Assembly: GCA_947458775.1 (NCBI GenBank)
Contig: CANGZX010000042.1
Location: forward strand, 1-6,614
Direction: 5' to 3'
DNA length: 6,614 nucleotides
Origin: Sphingobacteriaceae bacterium
GTDB lineage: Bacteria; Bacteroidota; Bacteroidia; Sphingobacteriales; Sphingobacteriaceae
Shown: positions 1 through 5,997 of the stretch, one piece after another
Layout of the letters: every line of letters starts with the position of its first letter
Position numbering within the stretch: position 1 is the stretch's first letter
Notes under the pieces: generated by a model
Told to the model about the DNA's origin: nothing
Seen by the model: the letters and a program-made list of their open reading frames with translations, nothing else
The model's database searches: none
Position numbers and translations under genes: made by a program

Positions 1-164
1 CTGTTAAAAGACTCATAGCTCCACACTAGCAAGAGTAGCATAAGGAGTAAATGAAAGGGAATAAGGCTCGTAAACAGTTCTTTATAGCCGAAAAAAAAGC
101 CTAAAAAACCTACCAGGTGAAATAGAATTACAAAAAAACTTAAGATATATTGTTTCTTTTTCAT
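1..164 (-). CDS. cruF: CruF-like carotenoid 1',2'-hydratase, N-terminal fragment (runs off the left edge)
   Basis: An open frame begins with ATG at 164-162 and stays open for 54 codons to the window edge. It begins MKKKQYILSFFVILFHLVGF. The fragment shows a short basic N-terminus, a first membrane segment at about residues 7-26, a short loop (YKELFTSLIP), and a second hydrophobic run (LLLMLLLLVW) at about 39-48. This spacing, with an LxPxxLLL motif opening the second helix, matches my memory of the start of the 'carotenoid biosynthesis protein' (CruF, Caroten_synth) family. CruF enzymes add water across the 1',2' double bond of the psi end group of carotenoids such as gamma-carotene, in the membrane. 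The start overlaps the stop of the glycosyltransferase gene as ATGA, so the two are probably translationally coupled. Neighbours that act on the same psi end support the call. Only about a quarter of the usual length is visible, so the family assignment is an inference. Confidence 0.68.
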   Translation of the reverse strand, partial: MKKKQYILSFFVILFHLVGFLGFFFGYKELFTSLIPFHLLLMLLLLVWSYESFN

Positions 165-1249
165 GACACATTTCGCCCTTTCCATATACTGCTACGCGTC
201 AGTTTTTTTTGTGCAGCAACAAAGGCAAGCAATACAAAACTAAGCAACTGTAGCGGATGTAGTACTATGCTTTTCCATAGGGATTGCCCGGATAGTAAGG
301 CAATCATTACCCTGCTAAGTAAAATTAAGCTTAATGCAAATAAGCTTAATCGGATATCAACAAAGAAAATTAAAAGCAAGGGAGCTGCCACCAACAAAAA
401 TAAATACACACTAATCACAAAAATGCTATTGCCAAAGCCAACCAATACGTTTTTACTAAAACCCTCCAAAGCCTCCGAAAATCCGCGATACATTCTGCTA
501 GAAATAAATCCACGGTCTAGCAGAACCTCCCCATCGCCACCCCAAACTTTTACAGCCCTCATAATTTCTATGTCTTCCACCACGTTCGCCTTCACGTGTT
601 CGTGCCAATTATTTTGGCGGTAGCTTGCTGCATCAAAGGCCATGCATTGACCATTAGCAGCTGAAAAAAGTAAATTCTTAGAGAGTTGTACCAAACGAAG
701 CGGCAACAAATTGAGCAATACAAAATTAATGAGTGGCACGAGGAGTTCTTCTCCAAAAGTGCGCATCTCTTGCGTAGGAAAAATACTCAATAAATCTAGG
801 CGACGGGTTTTCATGCGATGAATCAGGGCAGCAATAAACCCGGGTTGCACCCAGGTATCGGCATCTAAAAATACCCAATAGATTCCCTTGGCTTCTTTAG
901 CCAATTGATGACAGGCATAATTTTTACCCAGCCAACCTTCAGCTAAGGGTTGTCCCGTAAGCACTTTAATTCGAATATCTTTTGCGGCAAAAGATGTGCA
1001 AATAGCGGCGGTAGCGTCGGTAGAGCCATCGTCTAAAACTATAATTTCTAGGTTGGGGTATTCTTCTTGCGTTAATGATGTGAGCAGTTTAGCCATATTT
1101 CGCTCTTCGTTTCGAGCCGGAATAAGTACAGAAACCAATTCCTGGTGATGCTGCGTGCTCTTAAACAAAAATGGACAAGAAATAAAATTAAATAGCGTTA
1201 CAGAAAAGCGAATGACTAAGAAAAAGAAAACCACATATATCCCTATCAT
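161..1249 (-). CDS. Membrane GT2 family glycosyltransferase, probable carotenoid glycosyltransferase (CruC/CrtQ-like)
   Basis: The 362-residue protein has an N-terminal membrane anchor (about 2-25), then a GT-A fold catalytic domain. Visible motifs are VSVLIPARNEE (39-49), the nucleotide-binding DDGSTD (73-78), GWLGKN (105-110), the metal-binding DAD (129-131) and VEDIE (224-228), which holds the probable catalytic acidic pair. A basic amphipathic stretch follows (about 252-267), then three C-terminal membrane segments (about 275-296, 301-320, 326-346). This layout is known from CrtQ of staphyloxanthin synthesis, CruC of green sulfur bacteria and the hopanoid protein HpnB. The likely reaction is transfer of a sugar from a nucleotide-sugar to the hydroxyl of a carotenoid at the inner membrane. 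It lies 2 nt after the acyltransferase stop and overlaps the cruF-like start by 4 nt. The GT2 family is certain. The carotenoid acceptor is inferred from the neighbours; a lipid or hopanoid acceptor cannot be excluded from the sequence alone. Confidence 0.88.
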   Translation of the reverse strand: MIGIYVVFFFLVIRFSVTLFNFISCPFLFKSTQHHQELVSVLIPARNEERNMAKLLTSLTQEEYPNLEIIVLDDGSTDATAAICTSFAAKDIRIKVLTGQPLAEGWLGKNYACHQLAKEAKGIYWVFLDADTWVQPGFIAALIHRMKTRRLDLLSIFPTQEMRTFGEELLVPLINFVLLNLLPLRLVQLSKNLLFSAANGQCMAFDAASYRQNNWHEHVKANVVEDIEIMRAVKVWGGDGEVLLDRGFISSRMYRGFSEALEGFSKNVLVGFGNSIFVISVYLFLLVAAPLLLIFFVDIRLSLFALSLILLSRVMIALLSGQSLWKSIVLHPLQLLSFVLLAFVAAQKKLTRSSIWKGRNVS

Positions 1250-1251
1250 AC

Positions 1252-1875
1252 TTAAACAATCTCTTGGTTTTGGCCACGTTTTGCTTGGCTATAATGCTTA
1301 TTATATTCGCTTTTAATGAGCTGCAAACTGGTAAACTCAGCACCCTCCCAAGTTTGCAAATAGGCTTTGGCCGTAGGTTTTTTAAACTGAAAATAATCTA
1401 CCAAAAGAGCTACAAATAGGTATTGAAATTTACGGTCGGAGGAATTAATTACATTCATCAAGCCTTTCTCAAATAACACCTCATCGCAATGGCTAGAGAA
1501 CAATTTACCTTGCGGAAAAATGACTACCAAATTAGCCGGATCGTTTAATAATTTACCGGCATATTCTAAAGTTTCAATCATACTTCGCGATTGCTTTTTC
1601 ACCGAAAAGGCGCCCAAATATTTTAAAAATCCGTGTGCATGGTAATTCTCTTCAGTCACCAAAATATGGAATTTCTTATGGAGGAATAAACGGTTCAACT
1701 GAAATAGTAAAAAGCCATCCCACCACGAAAAATGATTGGCTAGTAATAAAACGGCACGGTTCGGGTTAATTTCGATGGGATTGTAGTCGAAATGCTTAAA
1801 ATTGCGGCCAATTATCCGGTTAATATACCAGGAAAAGAAGGCGTAAATAAAAGCGTTTCGGCGTGGCGGATACAT
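1252..1875 (-). CDS. PlsC-type lysophospholipid/glycerol acyltransferase family protein, probable carotenoid-glycoside acyltransferase (CruD-like)
   Basis: The 207-residue protein carries the acyltransferase signature NHFSWWDG with the H-x4-D catalytic pair at H48 and D53. A second conserved block is FPQGKLFSSH (120-129), where the usual FPEG glutamate is Gln. The N-terminus is amphipathic and aromatic-rich (YAFFSWY, 11-17), suggesting peripheral membrane association. The family moves acyl groups from acyl-CoA or acyl-ACP to lipid hydroxyls. Here it sits between a CrtD desaturase and a glycosyltransferase, so I infer that it esterifies the sugar of a carotenoid glycoside, as CruD does with chlorobactene glucoside. 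Ordinary 1-acylglycerol-3-phosphate acyltransferase activity is the alternative; its short length and lack of transmembrane helices fit both. The ATG at 1875 gives the usual N-terminus, and no strong ribosome binding site precedes it. It starts 37 nt after the crtD stop and ends 2 nt before the glycosyltransferase. Confidence 0.85.
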   Translation of the reverse strand: MYPPRRNAFIYAFFSWYINRIIGRNFKHFDYNPIEINPNRAVLLLANHFSWWDGFLLFQLNRLFLHKKFHILVTEENYHAHGFLKYLGAFSVKKQSRSMIETLEYAGKLLNDPANLVVIFPQGKLFSSHCDEVLFEKGLMNVINSSDRKFQYLFVALLVDYFQFKKPTAKAYLQTWEGAEFTSLQLIKSEYNKHYSQAKRGQNQEIV

Positions 1876-1898
1876 GGTTTAAATATAGGAAATTTTAC

Positions 1899-1913
1899 AA
1901 AGCGTTTCGCTTT
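1899..1913 (-). other. Perfect 6-bp stem, 3-nt loop hairpin in the crtD-acyltransferase gap
   Basis: On the minus strand the sequence AAAGCG-AAA-CGCTTT forms a perfect stem of 6 bp with a three-base loop. Its first base is the final A of the crtD TGA stop. It is followed by GTAAAATTT rather than a run of T, so it does not look like an efficient intrinsic terminator. It occupies the only gap of any size inside the operon and could be an mRNA processing, stability or attenuation element. That role is inference; only the palindrome is seen. Confidence 0.35.
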
Positions 1914-3373
1914 CAGGCAGATAACTCATCCACAATTTTTGCCGAGAGTAAAGCCAACGGAATGCCACCACCCGGATGCACGCTGCCACCAACAAAGTAC
2001 AAGCCCTTAATTTTAGACGAGAAGTTGGCATGGCGCAAAAAAGCCGCAAACTGGTTATTAGAACTGGTTCCGTACAAGGACCCTTGGTACGAAGCAGTTT
2101 TTTGTTCAATGCTTCGGGGGTCTAGTAGTTCTTCGGTTACTATGAGCTGAGCAATATCTCGATTCAACATGCGGGATAATTTATCGATGATGTTTTTTCG
2201 TGCTTCTGCGATAAGTTCATCCCAATTTTGGCCGGTATTAGCCGGTACATTTATCATCACAAACCAGTTTTCAGCACCTTTTGGCGCATCATCGGTTTGG
2301 TATTTAGCACTTATATTGACGTAAATAGTAGGGTCAACATCAATAGATTGTTGCTCCCAAATAGCCGCAAACTCTTTTTTATAATCTTCGCTGAAAAAAA
2401 TATTGTGCAAATCTAATTCCGGAAACTCAGCCTTCATGCCCCAATAAAAAATGAGTGCCGAGCTGCTTCTCTCCTGATTTAAAATACGTTTTGGAGCGAC
2501 TTCATTTTTTAACAATTGACGATAGGTAAACCAAATGTCCATATTAGAAACCACCCGGTCGGCCGGTATAATTTCTCCGTTTAAACGGATGCCTTTAACT
2601 TTTTTATCCTCCACTAAAATTTCATCTACACGGGCATGGTAATTAAATTTTACACCTAAATTTTCGGCCAGTTTAACCAGACTTTGGGTAATGGCTACCA
2701 TGCCCCCTTTAGGAAAATAAGCGCCGAAATGTTGCTCTAAATGCGGAATTACATTTAACGTTGCAGGTGCTTTATAGGGGTTAGATCCGTTATACGTAGC
2801 ATAGCGGTTAAAAAATCGGATGGTTTTATCGTCGGTAAAAAAATCGGTATTAGCGGTATTCATACTCCGAAAAGGGTCGATTTTTTGAAATCGGAATAGC
2901 GCTTTTAAGGTTTCCCAGTTCAGAAAAGATCGAAGCCGGTGCAGGCTCTTTTCCAGAAAAATGGAATGGGTAATAGCATAAATCTGAGCACTATAATCCA
3001 GAAATTGATGAACTGAAGAAGCCGGATCTTTGGTTTTTAAAGCTATTTCTTCAGCCAATTTATCTCGGTTGGCCCAAGCATTTATACGGGTACCATCTTC
3101 ATAAAAATAACGGCAAACCGTTTCTAATTTTTCGTAAGTAAACGCATCTTTTGGATTTTTACCTGCCAAACTAAACAGCTCATCTACGTACTGAGGCATG
3201 GTAAACAAACTAGGGCCAGCATCAAACCTAAAATCGCCAGATCTAAACTCTGACAATTTACCACCGGGATAGGCATTGGCTTCGTAAACAGCTACTTTAT
3301 GCCCTTTAACGGCCTGCCGAATTGCTGAAGCAATGCCGGCAATTCCTGCGCCAATTACAATTACTTTAGCCAC
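1913..3373 (-). CDS. crtD: CrtD-type 1-hydroxycarotenoid 3,4-desaturase (CrtI-family FAD oxidoreductase)
   Basis: The 486-residue flavoprotein is full length for the CrtI/CrtD family. An N-terminal dinucleotide-binding loop GAGIAG (8-13) is followed by an acidic residue at the end of the second strand (E31) and PGGK (36-39). Next comes the substrate-side DAGPSLFTMP (51-60). The C-terminus has the family signature GGSVHPGGGIP (462-472). The central segment with RYATYNGSNPYKAP is closer to what I recall of CrtD enzymes than of phytoene desaturases. CrtD adds the 3,4 double bond to a 1-hydroxylated psi end group. The start is GTG at 3373-3371: it is the only start that retains the complete nucleotide-binding fold, and it overlaps the ferredoxin stop by one base (TAGTG), implying translational coupling. 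The downstream glycosyltransferase and acyltransferase and the cruF-like gene fit this substrate. A CrtI phytoene desaturase is the main alternative. Confidence 0.87.
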   Translation of the reverse strand: MAKVIVIGAGIAGIASAIRQAVKGHKVAVYEANAYPGGKLSEFRSGDFRFDAGPSLFTMPQYVDELFSLAGKNPKDAFTYEKLETVCRYFYEDGTRINAWANRDKLAEEIALKTKDPASSVHQFLDYSAQIYAITHSIFLEKSLHRLRSFLNWETLKALFRFQKIDPFRSMNTANTDFFTDDKTIRFFNRYATYNGSNPYKAPATLNVIPHLEQHFGAYFPKGGMVAITQSLVKLAENLGVKFNYHARVDEILVEDKKVKGIRLNGEIIPADRVVSNMDIWFTYRQLLKNEVAPKRILNQERSSSALIFYWGMKAEFPELDLHNIFFSEDYKKEFAAIWEQQSIDVDPTIYVNISAKYQTDDAPKGAENWFVMINVPANTGQNWDELIAEARKNIIDKLSRMLNRDIAQLIVTEELLDPRSIEQKTASYQGSLYGTSSNNQFAAFLRHANFSSKIKGLYFVGGSVHPGGGIPLALLSAKIVDELSA

Positions 3374-3693
3374 TAGGCTTCTTTTTTAGAATTAATCACC
3401 AAACGTTCCACAATCCGGTTGTTTTCTACATGTTCTGAAACAATTTCTTCCACATCGCTCAACTGCACTTTGCCGTAAAAAACACCTTCGGGATAAACCA
3501 CCAAAATGGGTCCACGTTCGCAAAGATCAAAGCAGCCGGTTCGCTGCGTTCTGATTTCGGCATTTAGCCCTTTATCCTTGATCGCTTTCTTAAAAGCAGC
3601 TACTAAAGCCAAGCCATTAGATTCGCCACAGCATATACGAGCATCGGCAGCCCGTTGATTGGTGCATATAAAAAGGTGTTTTTGATAAATCAT
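3373..3693 (-). CDS. Thioredoxin-like [2Fe-2S] ferredoxin
   Basis: The 106-residue protein has the cysteine pattern of thioredoxin-fold [2Fe-2S] ferredoxins. C10 lies in FICTNQR, an adjacent pair is at C21 and C22, and C54 and C58 form a C-x3-C in TGCFDLCERGP. C10, C22, C54 and C58 are the likely cluster ligands. The following strand VVYPEGVFYGKV (65-76) is typical of the family. I chose the ATG at 3693 because the protein then begins MIYQKHLFIC, as related proteins do; an in-frame ATG at 3738 would add 15 unconserved residues and cross the candidate operator. It is the first gene of the carotenoid unit and is joined to crtD by a TAGTG stop-start overlap. It could pass electrons to or from the desaturase or another redox step of carotenoid synthesis. 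The fold and cofactor are well supported; the partner is inferred. Confidence 0.9.
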   Translation of the reverse strand: MIYQKHLFICTNQRAADARICCGESNGLALVAAFKKAIKDKGLNAEIRTQRTGCFDLCERGPILVVYPEGVFYGKVQLSDVEEIVSEHVENNRIVERLVINSKKEA

Positions 3694-3719
3694 AGTAAAG
3701 CTTTGTCGCTTGGGTGTTA

Positions 3720-3761
3720 AATTGTAAGCATTTTGCAATTAATTGCTTAAAAATAGCAATT
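3720..3761. promoter_or_regulatory. Candidate operator: two tandem 21-bp inverted-repeat units between divergent genes
   Basis: Two abutting 21-bp units lie in the 80-bp divergent intergenic region: 3720-3740 (AATTGT-N9-GCAATT) and 3741-3761 (AATTGC-N9-GCAATT). The units agree at 13 of 21 positions, almost entirely in the arms. In the second unit the arms extend to 7 bp (AATTGCT at 3741-3747, AGCAATT at 3755-3761). Their junction creates a perfect 12-bp palindrome, GCAATTAATTGC (3735-3746). The 21-bp period is two helical turns, so two dimers could bind on the same face. The position suits a regulator acting on both transcription units. The repeats are seen directly; the operator function and the regulator are inferred. 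No convincing Bacteroidota -33/-7 promoter pair was found, though TTTTG at 3731 and 3761 on the plus strand partly resembles one. Confidence 0.42.
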
Positions 3762-3773
3762 TTTGGGGCTAAC

Positions 3774-4691
3774 ATGGCAAACAAAACAATAGTAGTAAGT
3801 GGTGGTACTGGCCTAATTGGCCAACGATTATGCAAAACCTTGCTTGATAAGGGCTACGAGGTGCGTATTTTAAGTAGGCAACTAAACCCAAGCATGGATA
3901 AACGTATTCGTTCCTTTGCCTGGGATGTTTCTAAAAACGTAGTAGATGAACGTTGCTTTGAAGGGGCAGATGCCATCATCCATTTGGCAGGTGAAGCTAT
4001 AGTAGATAAAGCATGGACTCCCGCTAGAAAAAAAGCCATTATTGAAAGTCGAACCGCCTCTATTCGATTAATCTACACCGCCTTAAAAAAGAGCCATAAC
4101 ACATCCGTTAAAACTGTGATTTCTGCCGCTGCCATAGGTTTTTATAGCGATAGAGGAGATGAAATACTAAGCGAAAGCAGTCCGGCAGGTGAAGGATTTT
4201 TAGCCGAATCGTGCATTGCCTGGGAGCAAGCCATTGACGAAGGAGAAGCTTTGGGATTGCGCATTGTAAAATTTCGTACCGGCATAGTTCTCGATGTGGA
4301 GGGCGGTGCTTTACCTCCTATGGCATTGCCTGTAAAATTCGGTTTTGGCTCAAACTTAGGCTCGGGCAAACAATGGATTTCTTGGATTCACTGGGAAGAC
4401 GTGGTAAATATGTACGTATTTGCAGTGGAACAAACCAGTTTACAAGGCGCCTACAACATGGCCGCCCCAGAACCCATTACCAATAGCACTTTTACGCAAG
4501 CCCTGGCTAAACAATTTAAAAGACCGCTTTGGTTGCCCGGAGTTCCATCTATTTTACTAAAAGCAGTATTAGGCGAACGCAGTGTGGCTATTCTGGGAAG
4601 CACCCGAGTAGCTGTTGCTAAAATTCAAGATGCAGGATTTAAATTCAATTTCACAACAATTTCATCAGCCTTAAAAAATCTATATGCCTAA
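3774..4691 (+). CDS. TIGR01777 family NAD(P)-binding oxidoreductase/epimerase-like protein (SDR39U1, YfcH-like)
   Basis: The 305-residue protein is an extended short-chain dehydrogenase of full family length. The nucleotide loop GGTGLIG (10-16) is at the N-terminus, and HLAGEAI (70-76) ends the fourth strand. KAWTPARKKAIIESR (79-93), SAAAIGFYSDRGDE (117-130) and GEGFLAESCIAWE (139-151) are characteristic of TIGR01777. ISWIHWEDV (202-210) follows, and the C-terminal DUF1731 segment covers about 251-300. The ATG at 3774 places the Rossmann loop at the usual distance; the in-frame ATG at 3714 would add 20 residues that look non-coding and overlap the candidate operator. The biochemical role of this family is poorly defined, so no substrate is assigned. 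Its last 8 nt overlap the start of the photolyase gene in another frame, indicating coupled translation. Confidence 0.92.
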   Translation: MANKTIVVSGGTGLIGQRLCKTLLDKGYEVRILSRQLNPSMDKRIRSFAWDVSKNVVDERCFEGADAIIHLAGEAIVDKAWTPARKKAIIESRTASIRLIYTALKKSHNTSVKTVISAAAIGFYSDRGDEILSESSPAGEGFLAESCIAWEQAIDEGEALGLRIVKFRTGIVLDVEGGALPPMALPVKFGFGSNLGSGKQWISWIHWEDVVNMYVFAVEQTSLQGAYNMAAPEPITNSTFTQALAKQFKRPLWLPGVPSILLKAVLGERSVAILGSTRVAVAKIQDAGFKFNFTTISSALKNLYA

Positions 4692-5994
4692 ACCTGTTGT
4701 TTCTATTTTTTGGTTTCGTAGAGATTTGCGTTTACGTGATAACCGTGGACTTTTTGAAGCGCTTAATGCCGGCTTACCGGTAGTGCCACTCTTCATTTTC
4801 GATCGGGATATTCTCGATAAACTCAACGATCGTGCAGATGCTCGTGTGGGTTTTATTCAACAAGAAATAAGTGCCCTTAATGAAGAATTAAAAGCTGTGG
4901 GGTCATCTATGCTGGTGAAACATGCTACACCCGCAGAGGCTTGGGAAGCACTCTTGACTGAATACGAGGTGAAAAACGTTTTTGCAAACCACGATTATGA
5001 ACCTTACGCTCGTACTCGAGATGAACAGCTGGCAACTGTATTTTCCCAAAAAGGAATTGCCTTTTATACGTTTAAAGACCACGTAATTTTTGAAAAAGAC
5101 GAGGTAGTAAAAGACGACGAAAAACCCTATACGGTGTTTACCCCTTACAGCCGTAAATGGTTGCAGAAATTTAGCAATGTGGGTATTAAAACCTATCCTA
5201 GTGAAACCTTACTAACCCATTGTGAACAATACAGAAATAGGGAAATACCTAGCTTAGAGGCTATAGGTTTTGAGCCAAGCAGCATACGTATCCCGGGAAA
5301 AGAGTATACCAGCGTATTGGCCAATTATGGAAAAAACAGAGATTTTCCCGCTTTACCAGCTACTTCCAGAATAGGTATTCATTTGCGTTTTGGCACCCTT
5401 AGCATTAGAGAATTGGTGCAAACTGCACTAGCCGTAACCGATAAAACGTGGTTGATGGAACTGATTTGGAGAGAGTTCTATTTCATGATTTTGTGGCATT
5501 TTCCGCACACTACCACACAAGCGTTTAAGCCTGCATACGATCGTATTGAGTGGAGAAATAACGAAGCAGAATTTGCCGCATGGTGTGAAGGGAAAACGGG
5601 CTACCCCATTGTAGATGCCGGAATGCGGGAATTGAATTCCACTGGCTTTATGCACAACCGTGTACGCATGATTGTAGCTAGTTTTTTATGCAAACACCTC
5701 TTAATAGATTGGCGTTGGGGGGAAGCATATTTTGCGCAAAAATTGTTAGACTACGAACAATCCAGTAATGTAGGCGGTTGGCAATGGGCTGCGGGCTGTG
5801 GCAACGATGCCGCACCCTATTTCCGAGTTTTTAACCCCACCCTACAAACTCAAAAATTTGATGCCCAACTGGTATATGTGAAAAAATGGGTCCCCGAATT
5901 TAGCGATCCGTTTACCTATAGCAAACCAATTGTAGATCATACCTTTGCTCGTGAGCGGGTATTGAGTGTATACAAGAAGGCGTTGGAAAAATAG
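4684..5994 (+). CDS. phr: Class I deoxyribodipyrimidine (CPD) photolyase, cryptochrome/photolyase family
   Basis: The 436-residue protein has an N-terminal alpha/beta antenna domain opening with WFRRDLRLRDN (10-20) and a C-terminal FAD domain. By recalled alignment to E. coli PhrB, key residues are kept: E259 and W262 (E274 and W277), HNRVRM at 324-329, N362 opposite the flavin N5 (N378), and the electron-transfer tryptophans W290, W343 and W366 (W306, W359, W382). GGWQW (364-368) and DAAPYFRVFNP (375-385) are the FAD-binding signature. There is no long C-terminal cryptochrome tail. These features indicate light-driven repair of cyclobutane pyrimidine dimers rather than a signalling cryptochrome. 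The antenna glutamate E109 of the E. coli folate site is Ala here (YEPYARTRD, 105-113), so the antenna pigment may differ. The start lies inside the upstream gene. The gene stops 3 nt from a convergent FKBP gene. Confidence 0.93.
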   Translation: MPKPVVSIFWFRRDLRLRDNRGLFEALNAGLPVVPLFIFDRDILDKLNDRADARVGFIQQEISALNEELKAVGSSMLVKHATPAEAWEALLTEYEVKNVFANHDYEPYARTRDEQLATVFSQKGIAFYTFKDHVIFEKDEVVKDDEKPYTVFTPYSRKWLQKFSNVGIKTYPSETLLTHCEQYRNREIPSLEAIGFEPSSIRIPGKEYTSVLANYGKNRDFPALPATSRIGIHLRFGTLSIRELVQTALAVTDKTWLMELIWREFYFMILWHFPHTTTQAFKPAYDRIEWRNNEAEFAAWCEGKTGYPIVDAGMRELNSTGFMHNRVRMIVASFLCKHLLIDWRWGEAYFAQKLLDYEQSSNVGGWQWAAGCGNDAAPYFRVFNPTLQTQKFDAQLVYVKKWVPEFSDPFTYSKPIVDHTFARERVLSVYKKALEK

Positions 5995-5997
5995 CCC

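Noticed and set aside
150..623. Open frame of 157 codons on the plus strand, antisense to the glycosyltransferase
   Set aside because: It is rich in Ser, Thr, Lys and Asn with no recognisable motif, and lies opposite a gene with clear GT2 motifs.
1879..2150. Several short frames opposite or overlapping the 3' end of crtD
   Set aside because: They are shadow frames with no motif and conflict with the conserved crtD C-terminal signature.
3694..3738. ATG at 3738 as the ferredoxin start
   Set aside because: The 15 added residues do not resemble the family N-terminus and would be encoded within the candidate operator; the ATG at 3693 fits better.
3731..3765. Bacteroidota-type promoter (TTTG, then a TAnnTTTG-like AATTTTTG) for the plus-strand unit
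   Set aside because: The -7 box has a mismatch, the spacer is 22 nt, and transcription would begin almost on the ATG; too weak to annotate.
3714..3773. ATG at 3714 as the TIGR01777 start
   Set aside because: It would put 20 unconserved residues before the Rossmann strand and place translation through the repeat region.
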